Notes: generated from the sequence alone by a model not told the origin. DNA of 64,000 nt from Mucilaginibacter sp. L3T2-6 (GCF_030519355.1 NZ_JAUMKC010000006.1:186001-250000); one strand, 5' to 3'; counted from the stretch's first letter, positions 45,443-56,180 are shown. Made by a program: numbers and translations.

Positions 45443-47350
45443 ATGTGCGGTTTAACCGGATTTATAGATTTTAAAAATAACAGCCATGAAAGCAACCTGG
45501 CTGATATGACGTTATCCCTGGCCAGCCGCGGTCCGGACGGGCAGGGCGTGTCGTTCCGGCAGTTGGATGGGTACCAGATCGGATTGGGACACCGTCGTCT
45601 GTCTGTGATCGATCTTAGCTCAATGGCCAGTCAGCCAATGGTTTATGATGGTCTGCATGTCGTTTTTAACGGTGAGATATATAATTATAATAAAATTAGA
45701 GCCAGGCTGGTTTCACTAGGCCATCAATTTAATACGCATTCAGATACCGAAGTCATTCTACACGCCTGGCGGGAGTGGGGCGAGGATTGTATTCGCCAAT
45801 GGCGGGGGATGTTTGCTATTGTTTTATTTGATGATAAAACAAATGAATTGATCTGCATAAGGGACAGGGCTGGCACCAAGCCGTTCTTCTATTATTTTAA
45901 TAATGATCTGTTTTTGTTTGGATCAGAATTAAAATCAATATTAAAACATCCAGGGTTTGAAAAGGTTATGGATCCCAATGTCGTAGCCTCGTACTTGATT
46001 TATGGGTATGTTTCATGGCCTCATTGCATTTATCAGCGTACTAACAAGTTATCACCCGGTCATATTCTCCGGTTAGATCTTAGATCTAAACAAATAACAA
46101 CAAAAGCCTATTGGAATGTATATGACTATTACGACAAGCCAAAACTATCTGTTTCATTATATGAAGCGATCGAAGAAACTGAGCGAATACTTTCGGAATC
46201 ATTTCAATACCGGACGGTGGCAGACGTGCCTATCGGGGTTTTTTTGAGCGGTGGGTATGACAGTACATGTGTTACAGCTCTTTTACAAAAAGAAAGTACA
46301 GCCAGGCTTAAAACCTTTACGATCGGAAGTATTGATAATAAGCTCGATGAAGCGCCGTTCGCAAAACAGATAGCTGCTTTGCTGGGCACTGATCATACTG
46401 AATATTATTGCTCTGCTAAAGAGGTAATGGATATTATTCCGGATCTGCCCTATTACTACGACGAGCCCTTTGCCGACAGCAGCGCCATACCTACTATCTT
46501 GGTGAGCAGGATGGCACGGAAACAAGTAACGGTAGCCCTCTCAGCCGATGCAGGTGACGAGATATTTGCGGGCTATAACCGTTACGATTATGTTTCGAGA
46601 TATAGCCAACGGATAACAAAAATACCCAGGCATATCCGTGCTACTTTGTCTTACGCAATGGATCGTATTTCTTCTGCTAGCATCCCTTTTTTCAACAGGT
46701 CGCATAATTTTCATGGAAGATACCATAAATTCAAAAATATATTGCGCGATCCTTCGCCCGGAGAATTACTTAAAAATCTGACCCAGGTTTTTACTGAACA
46801 TGAAATAGCACAATTGTTTAACGAACCGATACAGGGTTTACAGACAGCTCATCACACGGGTAACTTTGCCTCAGGCTATGATGATATTTCCTATATGATG
46901 GCAGTTGACTACCAGACTTATATGGTTGATGATATACTTCAAAAAGTTGACAGAGCAACCATGAGTGTAGGACTTGAAGGGCGCGAACCATTTTTAGATC
47001 AGCATATTATTGAGTGGGCAGCGCAATTGCCGACAGAATATAAGTATTATCATAACCAAAAAAAATATATCTTAAGACAGATTGTTCATAAGTATATTCC
47101 GGAGCGCATGATGGACAGGCCAAAAATGGGGTTTGCTATTCCAATCGAAAATTGGCTTTCAGGCGAATTGAAACCATTGGTTGAGGCTTTTATAAATGAG
47201 GAAAAATTAAATGAGCATCGACTATTTAATACTGCTGTGGTGCTACAAATATTGAAGAAATTCTATTCAGGAAATAAAGAGAAGCATTTACAGGTATGGT
47301 ATCTGCTCATGTTTCAGATGTGGTACGCTCAATGGATGAAAAGTAACTGA
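45443..47350 (+). CDS. asnB: Glutamine-hydrolysing asparagine synthase (amidotransferase of the polysaccharide locus)
   Basis: 635 residues. Class II glutaminase with the N-terminal nucleophile Cys2 (MCGLTGF), then the synthetase domain with PP-loop SGGYDST (about 269-275). Full length for AsnB. In surface polysaccharide loci such paralogues (WbpS-type) often amidate uronic acids; that is a guess. It differs from the lasso cyclase homologue at 60575, which lacks Cys2, and is not part of that operon. Confidence 0.9.
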   Translation: MCGLTGFIDFKNNSHESNLADMTLSLASRGPDGQGVSFRQLDGYQIGLGHRRLSVIDLSSMASQPMVYDGLHVVFNGEIYNYNKIRARLVSLGHQFNTHSDTEVILHAWREWGEDCIRQWRGMFAIVLFDDKTNELICIRDRAGTKPFFYYFNNDLFLFGSELKSILKHPGFEKVMDPNVVASYLIYGYVSWPHCIYQRTNKLSPGHILRLDLRSKQITTKAYWNVYDYYDKPKLSVSLYEAIEETERILSESFQYRTVADVPIGVFLSGGYDSTCVTALLQKESTARLKTFTIGSIDNKLDEAPFAKQIAALLGTDHTEYYCSAKEVMDIIPDLPYYYDEPFADSSAIPTILVSRMARKQVTVALSADAGDEIFAGYNRYDYVSRYSQRITKIPRHIRATLSYAMDRISSASIPFFNRSHNFHGRYHKFKNILRDPSPGELLKNLTQVFTEHEIAQLFNEPIQGLQTAHHTGNFASGYDDISYMMAVDYQTYMVDDILQKVDRATMSVGLEGREPFLDQHIIEWAAQLPTEYKYYHNQKKYILRQIVHKYIPERMMDRPKMGFAIPIENWLSGELKPLVEAFINEEKLNEHRLFNTAVVLQILKKFYSGNKEKHLQVWYLLMFQMWYAQWMKSN

Positions 47351-47360
47351 TAAAAGCAAA

Positions 47361-48611
47361 ATGGGGGAAAGTAAAAACGTTTTGTATCTTTCTTATGATG
47401 GCATGACTGATCCGTTGGGTCAGTCCCAGGTTATTCCATACTTATCAGGATTGTCAAAAAGTGGATTTTCATTTACAATATTGAGTTTTGAAAAGAAATA
47501 CAGATACAAAAAAAACGGGAGCAACATAAAGACTATTCTTGATGCCGCAGGTATTTATTGGCACCCGCTAATTTATACCAAGTCACCGCCGGTACTATCT
47601 ACCTTGTACGATTATCTCCGTATGATACGCACAGCCATAAATCTGCATCGTAAACTAAACTATAAGCTTGTACACTGCCGCAGCTATATACCGGCCCTTG
47701 TTGGCATGGCGCTAAACCGGAAATATAAATTGCCCTTTATTTTTGATATGCGGGGTTTTTGGGCTGATGAGCGCGTTGATGGCGGGTTGTGGAATCTGAA
47801 TAATCCCGTTTTCAAATCGATATACCTGTTTTTCAAGAAGAAGGAGTTAGTGTTCATAAACCGGTCTGCTGCGATAGTGAGTCTAACAGAGGCAGGTAAA
47901 AAAGACATATTGGCATGGAAGGGCGTTAAAATAAAAGCTGATAAAATATCGGTTATTCCCTGTTGTGTAGATACCAAGCTTTTCGACCGCGATAAGATAC
48001 GTCCAGATGAAGTTCAGCGTATGAGGCAAATGATTAATGTTGACCCTGAGGCCCTTGTGATAGGATATTTGGGAAGCATTGGTACATGGTATCTGCTGGA
48101 TGAGATGCTTCAATTTTTTTCATTATTAAAGAGGAGTATCCCCGCTACAAAGTTTTTAATGGTGACACACGACGATGCAGGATATATTACTGAGAAGGCC
48201 AGGCTGCACCAAGTAGGGACAGATGACCTTATCATCATAAGCGCCGAACGTCAGGAAGTCCCCCTGATGATTAGTCTGTTCAGTTATGGGTTATTCTTTA
48301 TTAAATCTTCATATAGCAAGACTGCCAGTAGTCCCACCAAGCAGGGCGAACTTATGGCAATGGGAGTTCCGGCGATCTGCAACGATGGTATAGGCGATAG
48401 CAGCAGCGTAGTTGAACGTTATCGTTCGGGGCTGGTTGTGAATTTGCCTAATTTCGATAGTTGCATACAGCAACTGGTGTCGGGAATCCGGTTTAATGAA
48501 AAAGATATTAGGAAAGGAGCCTTGGATTATTTTTCACTAGACAAGGGAGTAAATGAATACCGGGAAATATACGTCCGGATAACCAATAGTTTTCCCGATG
48601 ATATTTATTGA
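47361..48611 (+). CDS. GT4-like glycosyltransferase
   Basis: 416 residues, GT-B fold. N-terminal YDGMTDPLGQSQVIPYL, central VIGYLGSIGTWY and C-terminal KQGELMAMGVPAICND with SSSVVERY. Retaining GT4-type enzyme; the sugar is unknown. It begins 10 bp after asnB. Confidence 0.85.
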   Translation: MGESKNVLYLSYDGMTDPLGQSQVIPYLSGLSKSGFSFTILSFEKKYRYKKNGSNIKTILDAAGIYWHPLIYTKSPPVLSTLYDYLRMIRTAINLHRKLNYKLVHCRSYIPALVGMALNRKYKLPFIFDMRGFWADERVDGGLWNLNNPVFKSIYLFFKKKELVFINRSAAIVSLTEAGKKDILAWKGVKIKADKISVIPCCVDTKLFDRDKIRPDEVQRMRQMINVDPEALVIGYLGSIGTWYLLDEMLQFFSLLKRSIPATKFLMVTHDDAGYITEKARLHQVGTDDLIIISAERQEVPLMISLFSYGLFFIKSSYSKTASSPTKQGELMAMGVPAICNDGIGDSSSVVERYRSGLVVNLPNFDSCIQQLVSGIRFNEKDIRKGALDYFSLDKGVNEYREIYVRITNSFPDDIY

Positions 48612-48636
48612 AAGATATTAATTGATTCGCCGTTTC

Positions 48637-49545
48637 ATGGAACCAATAGCTTTTAAACCCGAACCTCACAGTGTTACACAAGGCAACGGCCGTGTTATCT
48701 ACAATTTCGACATTGAATTTTCAACCAATATCGATACCGCAACGGTAGAATCATTCGGTGAGGAATGGACAAAATTTAATCATTTTTCAGATCAGGAGAT
48801 CGAAGCCATTGCTTCTGAACACTACTTTGATATTGTTAAACCAGAATGGATTGAAAATAAACAAGTATTGGATGTTGGTTGCGGGACTGGTAGATGGACG
48901 AAGTTTGTTGCCAAACGGGCATTGAGAGTTGACGCGGTCGATCCAAGCAAAGCTATCGAGATAGCTTCTATGCTCTTGTTTGATTGCGATAACGTTAGGC
49001 TTTCGCGTGCCAGCGTTGATAATCTGCCTTTCGCCGATTCTAACTTTGACTTCGTATTCAGCCTTGGTGTGTTGCATCATATCCCGGATACACAATTGGC
49101 GATGCAGCAATGTGTCAACAAATTGAAGCCAGGTGGGTATTTTCTTGTTTATCTTTACTACCGATTTGATAATAAAGGTTCGTGGTTCAAGTTGATTTTT
49201 TATCTTTCAAATTACGTTCGAAAAGTTATATCGGGCTTACGCGAACCTGTAAAGAATACTTTGTGCGATATTTTGGCAGTAATAGTGTATCTGCCGCTGA
49301 TATTTACAGGCTGGTGTTTTAAAAAGGTCGGATTAAAGGCTGTAGCCCGGCAAATCCCCCTGCATTTTTATGTGGGCAAAACCTTTAACGTAATCAGAAA
49401 CGATGCACGAGACAGGTTTGGGACCCCCTTGGAACAACGGTTTACCAAGGACGAGATCAGGCGGATGATGGAGAGATCCGGCTTAACCGATATTATATTT
49501 TCAGAACAAGAACCTTATTGGCATGCAATCGGAAAAAAGAAATAG
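48637..49545 (+). CDS. SAM-dependent methyltransferase
   Basis: 302 residues. SAM loop VLDVGCGTGRW (about 76-86), VDAVDPSKA, and the Methyltransf_11 segment FSLGVLHHIPD. The ATG at 48637 is chosen; an in-frame TTG lies at 48622. A C-terminal extension with hydrophobic stretches (about 190-235) may attach it to the membrane. Probably modifies the glycan or its carrier. Confidence 0.85.
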   Translation: MEPIAFKPEPHSVTQGNGRVIYNFDIEFSTNIDTATVESFGEEWTKFNHFSDQEIEAIASEHYFDIVKPEWIENKQVLDVGCGTGRWTKFVAKRALRVDAVDPSKAIEIASMLLFDCDNVRLSRASVDNLPFADSNFDFVFSLGVLHHIPDTQLAMQQCVNKLKPGGYFLVYLYYRFDNKGSWFKLIFYLSNYVRKVISGLREPVKNTLCDILAVIVYLPLIFTGWCFKKVGLKAVARQIPLHFYVGKTFNVIRNDARDRFGTPLEQRFTKDEIRRMMERSGLTDIIFSEQEPYWHAIGKKK

Positions 49546-50608
49546 AAAAATACTTGTGCTTTGTCCATACCCGACAGACTGCGCACCAGGCCAGCGGCTG
49601 AAATTTGAACAATATTTTGATAACTGGCGGGCTAATGGCTTTGAAGTAGAGATTTCTCCTTTTATGTCTGAAAAGATGCAAAAGATAGTTTATAAAAAAG
49701 GCCATTTATTAGCAAAAACCGTCGGTACTATTGGTGGGTATCTGCGAAGATGTAAAGACATACTGCGCGTAAGACAGTATGATATTGTCTACATATTCCT
49801 TTGGATCACACCGTTCGGGAGGCCCTTTATGGAATGGATAATACGAGCCCGGGCAAAAAAAATGATCTACGATATAGACGATCTGGTTTATATGAGTAAG
49901 ACAAGCCGGTACAATAGTTTTATCAGGTTTTTAAAATCTGCTTCAAAAATAAATTTCTTAATCAAAAGCAGCGATCATGTATTGGTTAGTACGGATGAAC
50001 TAAAGTCATATTCAGCAAAGCTCAATAAAAATTTGAGTATGATCCCCGCTACTATTGATGTGAAAAAATACCTGTATCCCCATAATCAACAGTCTGATAA
50101 GGTGGTTATAGGATGGAGTGGAAGCCAAACCACAAGTAAATATTTGCACCTGATCGACGATGTCCTGAGGTACCTGGTTTCGAATTATAATGTTAAGATT
50201 ATGGTAATGGGTGATGATGATTTTGTGGTGGATGGAATTGATATTGAGCTTTTGCATTGGAGTGCTGAAGACGAAATAAGAAACCTGCAGCAATTTGACA
50301 TCGGTTTGCATCCCCTGCCCGATGAGAAGTGGGCCTATGGTAAAAGTGGCGGCAAATTAGTCCAGTATATGGCCGCGGGAATACCTATTGTAGCGACAGC
50401 TTTGGGACCTAATTTTAAGGTAATAGAAAATGGGTATAATGGTTTTTTGGTAAGAAGCGAGCAAGAATGGATAGACCAGCTTGTATTATTGATCACAGAC
50501 CAGGCATTGCGGAAAAGGATGGGTGAAAATGCCAGGAAATTCGCCGAACAGAATAGTTCGGTTGAAGCCAATGCGGGTAAATATCTTGCTGTTTTTAACC
50601 TTTTATGA
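49523..50608 (+). CDS. GT4-like glycosyltransferase
   Basis: 361 residues, GT-B. CPYPTDCAPGQRLKFEQYF at the start, DIDDLVY, VIGWSGSQTTSKYL and C-terminal KLVQYMAAGIPIVAT. It overlaps the previous gene by 23 bp and its 3' end overlaps the convergent polymerase gene by 6 bp. Confidence 0.86.
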   Translation: MQSEKRNRKILVLCPYPTDCAPGQRLKFEQYFDNWRANGFEVEISPFMSEKMQKIVYKKGHLLAKTVGTIGGYLRRCKDILRVRQYDIVYIFLWITPFGRPFMEWIIRARAKKMIYDIDDLVYMSKTSRYNSFIRFLKSASKINFLIKSSDHVLVSTDELKSYSAKLNKNLSMIPATIDVKKYLYPHNQQSDKVVIGWSGSQTTSKYLHLIDDVLRYLVSNYNVKIMVMGDDDFVVDGIDIELLHWSAEDEIRNLQQFDIGLHPLPDEKWAYGKSGGKLVQYMAAGIPIVATALGPNFKVIENGYNGFLVRSEQEWIDQLVLLITDQALRKRMGENARKFAEQNSSVEANAGKYLAVFNLL

Positions 50609-51985
50609 CGACGGTTCGGGCTCAATTGTAACTTCGTCCATGACTACCGGGGCAGAAGAAGACCTAGTAGTTTTATCTTTAAATAAAAGTACGAACACAA
50701 ACAGCATAAAAAATGGGATTCCGGGGATGCGGTACCTGGAAAGAGAACCAAAATTATAGGTTGATATACCCACAATGAAAGAAAACCCCAGCACAAAAAA
50801 CAAGCACATCATCAGCGTAGGGTCAGCCAATATATTTTTTATTGTTTTAAAAAAATTTCTTTTGATTAGGAGGTATAATGTCAATAATAACATACCAAAC
50901 GATTCAAAAGAGTTGAATAGCTCCATAATACTTCGGGATTCCCATGGGTAAGGCCGGAATAATGCTACATTAACTGCCGGCCAGAATTTATGCAGAATGC
51001 TGCCTATTGTAGGATCAAAATCTCCGAGATCATAAGCAGATCCATCTGATTGCAGCGATACCTCCAACAAATAATCCTTTTGCCGTTTTATGGTTTCCAG
51101 CGTGCTTTGTATTGCCTCGGCTGAAACGCGATGGGATACTTTACGTACGACTATAAGGAAGCTTATAGTGATTATACCAAGAATCATATAATAGGATAGT
51201 CTGCTTTCGTAATAGTTTGACAGCTGTTTCCTATAAACCAGCAATGTCTTAAGAAAGACCGGGGGCAGCAAAGCGATCAGAATATAAGCTTTTATAAGCA
51301 TCAGCAGGAAAACCGACAAAGCAAGCAACAGCACCAATCCTATTTTAAACTCCCGCTTTTCAAATAGAACATACATGCAGTACACCAAACAACCGATGGC
51401 AAACTGGCAAAAGCTGTCCTTGAATAGCCCCGAACCCCAAATTACGGGCCCCGGCATAAAAAGAATAGCTATAGCCACATATTTAATCAAATTCGGATAT
51501 TGGCGTCCAAATTGAACGAAAAAGAGCCAGCTTCCAATAAATGAAAGAGATGCAATGATTATATTAATGACCAGATATTTTGTGAAGCAAAACATACCTA
51601 TGAAAGCACCGATACACGAAGTTGTATAAGCTGGGATATCATCGTACCAGTACATATCAGAGACGGCCTTGGAGGCTATCAGGTCTCTACCGTCCACTTG
51701 GTGCGTCATGAGAGTGAACCAGGCATTAGGCGATTGTGTAAACGTCGAGTTAATGATCTGCGAGTGATAAAAAAAATTAAAAGTATCGCCCCCGGCATAA
51801 TAATAATTATAAATTAATCCTATACATATTGCCCCGACAATTTTTACCGTGAGGCCGGGTATGAAATAGGGATAATATGGATGATCTTTCGGATAATATT
51901 TTTTTCGGCAGAAATAGGCTACTTTGTAAATAAACCATAGGTAAAATGGCAACAATAAATAATCGGTTAACGTAATTTCGCCCAT
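50603..51985 (-). CDS. Wzy-like polymerase candidate, multispanning membrane protein
   Basis: 460 residues, about ten to twelve hydrophobic helices and a large extracytoplasmic loop (about 280-340). No strong family motif is recognised. Its place in a locus with Wzx, Wza and Wzz proteins but no other polymerase makes it the best Wzy candidate. The only minus-strand gene inside the cluster. Confidence 0.6.
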   Translation of the reverse strand: MGEITLTDYLLLPFYLWFIYKVAYFCRKKYYPKDHPYYPYFIPGLTVKIVGAICIGLIYNYYYAGGDTFNFFYHSQIINSTFTQSPNAWFTLMTHQVDGRDLIASKAVSDMYWYDDIPAYTTSCIGAFIGMFCFTKYLVINIIIASLSFIGSWLFFVQFGRQYPNLIKYVAIAILFMPGPVIWGSGLFKDSFCQFAIGCLVYCMYVLFEKREFKIGLVLLLALSVFLLMLIKAYILIALLPPVFLKTLLVYRKQLSNYYESRLSYYMILGIITISFLIVVRKVSHRVSAEAIQSTLETIKRQKDYLLEVSLQSDGSAYDLGDFDPTIGSILHKFWPAVNVALFRPYPWESRSIMELFNSFESFGMLLLTLYLLIKRNFFKTIKNILADPTLMMCLFFVLGFSFIVGISTYNFGSLSRYRIPGIPFFMLFVFVLLFKDKTTRSSSAPVVMDEVTIEPEPSS

Positions 51986-52224
51986 TTTTGTCCTGAAATC
52001 AATTATTTGTTGTCATTGAAGAACACAATCGGTGTTATAGCTTTAACTGTTTACTGAATGCGTATTTCACAAAATAAATTTTGTGCTGATTTACAAAGAA
52101 AAAATTATTAATTGAAACAAGTAAGTAATTTTAATTATTATTGCAGCCATAAGGCATATCTGATCGTATGTCACTATTTTAGCTTTTGGAAAACTAAGCT
52201 TTCGAGTACCTAATACCTTTAGCT

Positions 52225-53424
52225 ATGCCCCGTATCCTGCGCATTCTTAATCGTCTGAACATTGGAGGACCCACCTATAATGTGGCTTACTTATCAAGGT
52301 TTCTTGATCCATGCTTCCAAACCAGTGTGCTGGCCGGAGCCAAAGAACCTTATGAGGGCAACTCGGATTATATATTAAAGGATTTGGGGATACATTTTGA
52401 GTATGTACCGTGTATGAACAGGAGTATTAATCCCCGAAAGGATATCCGGGCGTACAGGTATATTTATAATAAGATCAGAAATGAAAAACCCGATATAGTA
52501 CATACGCACGCAGCAAAAGCAGGAGTGTTGGGCAGACTGGCGGCTCACCGCAGCCCCGGAAAGAAGAAGATCATAATACATACTTATCACGGAAATGTAT
52601 TCGATGGGTATTTTTCCCCGCTCAAAACAAAAATATTTTTAGCGGTTGAGCGGTATTTATGCGGGATAAGTGATGCCATTGTTGCTATAAGCGAAAAGCA
52701 AAAACATGACCTGGTGAGTAAATATAAAATTGCACCGGCTTGTAAGGTACATGTTATAAAGCTGGGTTTTGATCTTCAACGTTTTACGGAAGAACAGGAT
52801 ATAAAAAGAAATAGCTTCAGAAATTCTTACGGGATTGCGGAAGATGAGGTTGTAATAGTAATAACTGGCCGGCTTACAGCGATCAAAAATCACTCGTTGT
52901 TTATTGAATCGCTGACGCTGCTTAAGCAACAAGGCACCAAACGGAAATTCAAAGCCTTTGTCGTGGGCGATGGAGAACTACGCGAAGCCATTATATCAAT
53001 GAGTAAAAACTCAGGGTTCAGTTTTTGTGCACCGGGCGATGACAACTACGATGCGGATATTATTTTTACCTCGTGGCGAAAGGATATAGATGTCATCAAT
53101 GCCGGTGCGGATATTGTGGCGCTGACATCGTTAAACGAGGGTACGCCGGTAAGTATTATTGAAGCGCAGGCGTCAGCAACGGCTGTGATATGTACCGATG
53201 TTGGCGGTGTAAAAGACGTTGTAAGGGATGGACAGACCGGCTTTGTGTGCAATGGCGGCGCAGAAATATTTGCGGAAAAGTTGCTGCAACTAATCGAAAA
53301 TTCTGAATTGAGAAATAGGTTGGCATTAAACGGGCGAAAATCAGCCCTGGAAAACTACTCTTACAATCGTTTGGTGAAAGAAACTGAAGACTTATATCGC
53401 GATTTATTAAGCAAAATGAATTAA
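52225..53424 (+). CDS. GT4 glycosyltransferase
   Basis: 399 residues. LRILNRLNIGGPTYNVAYLS, THAAKAGVLGRLAA, VITGRLTAIKNHSLFIE, and SLNEGTPVSIIEAQA with the EX7E-type acidic pair. A typical GT4 that begins the second plus-strand unit of the locus; a 239-bp AT-rich divergent region precedes it. Confidence 0.89.
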   Translation: MPRILRILNRLNIGGPTYNVAYLSRFLDPCFQTSVLAGAKEPYEGNSDYILKDLGIHFEYVPCMNRSINPRKDIRAYRYIYNKIRNEKPDIVHTHAAKAGVLGRLAAHRSPGKKKIIIHTYHGNVFDGYFSPLKTKIFLAVERYLCGISDAIVAISEKQKHDLVSKYKIAPACKVHVIKLGFDLQRFTEEQDIKRNSFRNSYGIAEDEVVIVITGRLTAIKNHSLFIESLTLLKQQGTKRKFKAFVVGDGELREAIISMSKNSGFSFCAPGDDNYDADIIFTSWRKDIDVINAGADIVALTSLNEGTPVSIIEAQASATAVICTDVGGVKDVVRDGQTGFVCNGGAEIFAEKLLQLIENSELRNRLALNGRKSALENYSYNRLVKETEDLYRDLLSKMN

Positions 53425-53442
53425 AAATGCCTTGTTACAATT

Positions 53443-54390
53443 ATGGAAAGAATCTTAATCACAGGTGGCGCAGGGAATATAGGTAGCACACTCGCATGCC
53501 GTCTTGTTCAAAATAAAAATTATCATGTCGTAGTGGCTGATAATTTGCTGACAGGCTCGGTACATAACCTGCCTGTTGGATATGATAACTTTACCTATAT
53601 AAAATGCGACGTTAATAACTATAATGACCTTTCCGCAGTAATGCTGAGTTTCAGATTTAATTACGTGTTCCACTATGCTGCATTGGTTGGGGTAAAACGT
53701 ACCTTGAATAACCCAATGAAAGTTTTGGAAGATATAGAGGGAATTAAGAACGTTCTTAATCTCTCAAAAAATACGGGAGTTAAACGTGTTTTTTATTCAT
53801 CATCGTCCGAGGTATATGGTGAACCGGTTGAGTTTCCGCAGAACGAAGAGACGACACCGCTAAACTCGCGCCTGCCGTATGCCGTGGTCAAAAATGTTGG
53901 CGAAGCTTTTTTTAGATCATATCAAAAAGAATACGGTCTTGACTTTACTTTGTTCAGATTTTTTAATACTTATGGACCGAAGCAAAGCGCCGATTTTGTG
54001 GTGACGAAATTTATCGACCTGGCTCTGAAAAATCAGGATATTCCCATTTATGGTAATGGCCATCAAACTCGTACTTTCCTGTACATAGATGATAATGTTG
54101 ATGCAACCATAAAAATTTTCGAGCATGGTTTAAGCTTAAACGATGTTGTAAATATCGGCAATTCGAAAGAGATAAGGATAATCGACCTGGCCAGGAAGAT
54201 AATTGACATTGTCGGCTCATCCTCTTCTATCATCCATTTCGATCCGCTAAAAGAAGGTGATATGACCCGTCGGCAACCTGATAATTCCAAAATGTTAAGT
54301 ATACTTAACAATGATCTTGTCAGTATTGAAGAGGGGATCGAAAAAATACTGAATATTAAATATAAAGTGGATAACAAGATACCCGTATGA
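53443..54390 (+). CDS. NAD-dependent epimerase/dehydratase
   Basis: 315 residues, extended SDR. NAD loop GGAGNIGST (8-16), YSSSSEVYGEP, catalytic YAVVK, and RFFNTYGPKQ. Makes or converts a nucleotide sugar for the locus; the substrate is not assignable. Its stop overlaps the next start. Confidence 0.87.
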   Translation: MERILITGGAGNIGSTLACRLVQNKNYHVVVADNLLTGSVHNLPVGYDNFTYIKCDVNNYNDLSAVMLSFRFNYVFHYAALVGVKRTLNNPMKVLEDIEGIKNVLNLSKNTGVKRVFYSSSSEVYGEPVEFPQNEETTPLNSRLPYAVVKNVGEAFFRSYQKEYGLDFTLFRFFNTYGPKQSADFVVTKFIDLALKNQDIPIYGNGHQTRTFLYIDDNVDATIKIFEHGLSLNDVVNIGNSKEIRIIDLARKIIDIVGSSSSIIHFDPLKEGDMTRRQPDNSKMLSILNNDLVSIEEGIEKILNIKYKVDNKIPV

Positions 54391-56177
54391 TGCTATCTTT
54401 CCTAAAACCGATAATTACCGGATTGGTAGCGCTAGTTTCCTGCCTGATAATTACACCCCTTGTTATCAAACTGGCTTACCGCAAAGGATGGATAGTAAAA
54501 CCAAGGAGTGACCGTTGGCACCAGCGCCCTACCGCTTTAATGGGTGGTGTAGCTATTTTTGCAGCCTACACCATTGCGCTCTTCAGTTTAAGCCGGGGGC
54601 ATTTTAATTACATGCTGTATTGCGCTTCATCCATTATGTTTCTAACCGGACTTATCGACGATATATGGGAGATAAAGCCAGTTGTCAAAGTAGTTGTACA
54701 GGTACTTTGCTCATTTATTCTGATCTATTACGGTTTTAATTTTGGGGGAGGCTTGTTAGGCTGGGCAGGTATCCCATTAACCTTTATCTGGGTAATGGGC
54801 ATAACCAACGCAATTAATTTGCTGGATAATATGGATGGGCTGGCGGCCGGTATTTCAGCGATTGTTACTATAATAACCGGAATATTAACTTGTTTGAATG
54901 GAGAGACCGATCTGGCGATACCCGCTTTCGCCATAGCCGGTGCAGCGATAGGTTTCCTGGCTTATAATTTTAAGCCGGCGAGGATATTTATGGGCGATTC
55001 GGGAAGTCTTTTTTTGGGATTTTCGCTGTCCTATTTAAGCATAGCGGTTCAATATAAAGTGGGATCTTCGTCGGCTATTTGGGTGTTATTTATACCTATT
55101 AGTTTAATGGCTATACCTATTATGGATACCACGTTAGTGACAATCAAACGTGTTTTAGCCGGGCGAAGAATAGACCAGGGTGGGCGCGACCATACTTCGC
55201 ATCGGTTGGTGGCTCTGGGGTTAAGTGAAAGGCAAGCTGTACTCACACTTTATGGAATTAGCGCCCTTTGGGGCGCACTCTGCTTGCTTATGTATAAAAC
55301 ACAGGTCAACAACTTGCTTTTATGTATCCTGCTGGTGGCAGTTAGCTCCGTTATATTTTCTGTTTTGTTATCCAAAGTAAAAGTGTATAATGAAACTGAG
55401 GAGACATTAACTTACCTGCGGCTGAAGGGTAAGGATGCGGGTCAGAATTTAGTATTGCGGTTTATTCTGATGCAAAAGAAATTGATCGCTGGCGTTGTTA
55501 CTGATATTCTGATCATTTACACGTCTTTCCTGATCGCAAAAAATGCATTGCGTATTGACGCGAAGGATGATGAGATAGTACTAGCAACATTTATTTGTGT
55601 TAAGATCTCAGTATTATATATCACCAGGCTATATTATCGAATATGGCGGTACATGGAAGTGGTTGAAGCTGCGGCGTATTTTATGTTTATTTGTCTCGCC
55701 AGCGTTGTTCTGGCAGGAATACTTTTTTTTAAAGGGAAGTTCGGCATTTACACGCCTTACTTCTTTATGGTCGATTTCCTGTTGAGTGCGACCGGGATAG
55801 TTTTTTCACGATTATTCTACAGATGGGCAAATGAGTTGATTAGCAGGAACCGTGACGCCAAGAAAAAAGTTATTATTTATGGCGCAGGCGATAGCGGTTA
55901 TTTACTGATAAAAGAACTGTTGCAGAACCATAAACATGAATTGAGGCCGCTTGGATGGATAGACGACGACGAGACCAAACACAATATGTACTTATATGGC
56001 TATAAAATTTATGGCGGCAAAAGCAATCTTGCAAATATTTGTACCAAACTAAAACCTGACCTCGTTCTGATTTCGACTAATGCCATTAGCGAAAAGGATG
56101 AAGTGGAGCTTAGGGGAATATTGGAAACGCAAAATATTGATTTGGGCAGGTTTGATATGTCGCTGTCATTTAGTTAA
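54387..56177 (+). CDS. WecA/TagO-like priming transferase with C-terminal CoA_binding_3-like domain
   Basis: 596 residues. Residues 1-325 form the ten-helix MraY/WecA family enzyme that moves a sugar-1-phosphate to undecaprenyl phosphate: GGVAIF, the acidic GLIDDIWEIKP, NLLDNMDGLAAG and FMGDSGSLFLG are all present, with the His-containing GRDHTSHRL loop. From about 375 more helices appear, followed by a Rossmann domain (KKVIIYGAGDSGYLLIKEL, about 494-512) as in the N-terminal half of FlaA1/WbpM-type proteins. The fusion may couple priming to nucleotide-sugar binding. Confidence 0.85.
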   Translation: MMLSFLKPIITGLVALVSCLIITPLVIKLAYRKGWIVKPRSDRWHQRPTALMGGVAIFAAYTIALFSLSRGHFNYMLYCASSIMFLTGLIDDIWEIKPVVKVVVQVLCSFILIYYGFNFGGGLLGWAGIPLTFIWVMGITNAINLLDNMDGLAAGISAIVTIITGILTCLNGETDLAIPAFAIAGAAIGFLAYNFKPARIFMGDSGSLFLGFSLSYLSIAVQYKVGSSSAIWVLFIPISLMAIPIMDTTLVTIKRVLAGRRIDQGGRDHTSHRLVALGLSERQAVLTLYGISALWGALCLLMYKTQVNNLLLCILLVAVSSVIFSVLLSKVKVYNETEETLTYLRLKGKDAGQNLVLRFILMQKKLIAGVVTDILIIYTSFLIAKNALRIDAKDDEIVLATFICVKISVLYITRLYYRIWRYMEVVEAAAYFMFICLASVVLAGILFFKGKFGIYTPYFFMVDFLLSATGIVFSRLFYRWANELISRNRDAKKKVIIYGAGDSGYLLIKELLQNHKHELRPLGWIDDDETKHNMYLYGYKIYGGKSNLANICTKLKPDLVLISTNAISEKDEVELRGILETQNIDLGRFDMSLSFS

Positions 56178-56180
56178 TTA

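Noticed and set aside
45443..47350. AsnB-like gene as a second lasso cyclase
   Set aside because: It has the Cys2 glutaminase nucleophile and full AsnB length, and no B1, B2 or precursor gene is beside it.
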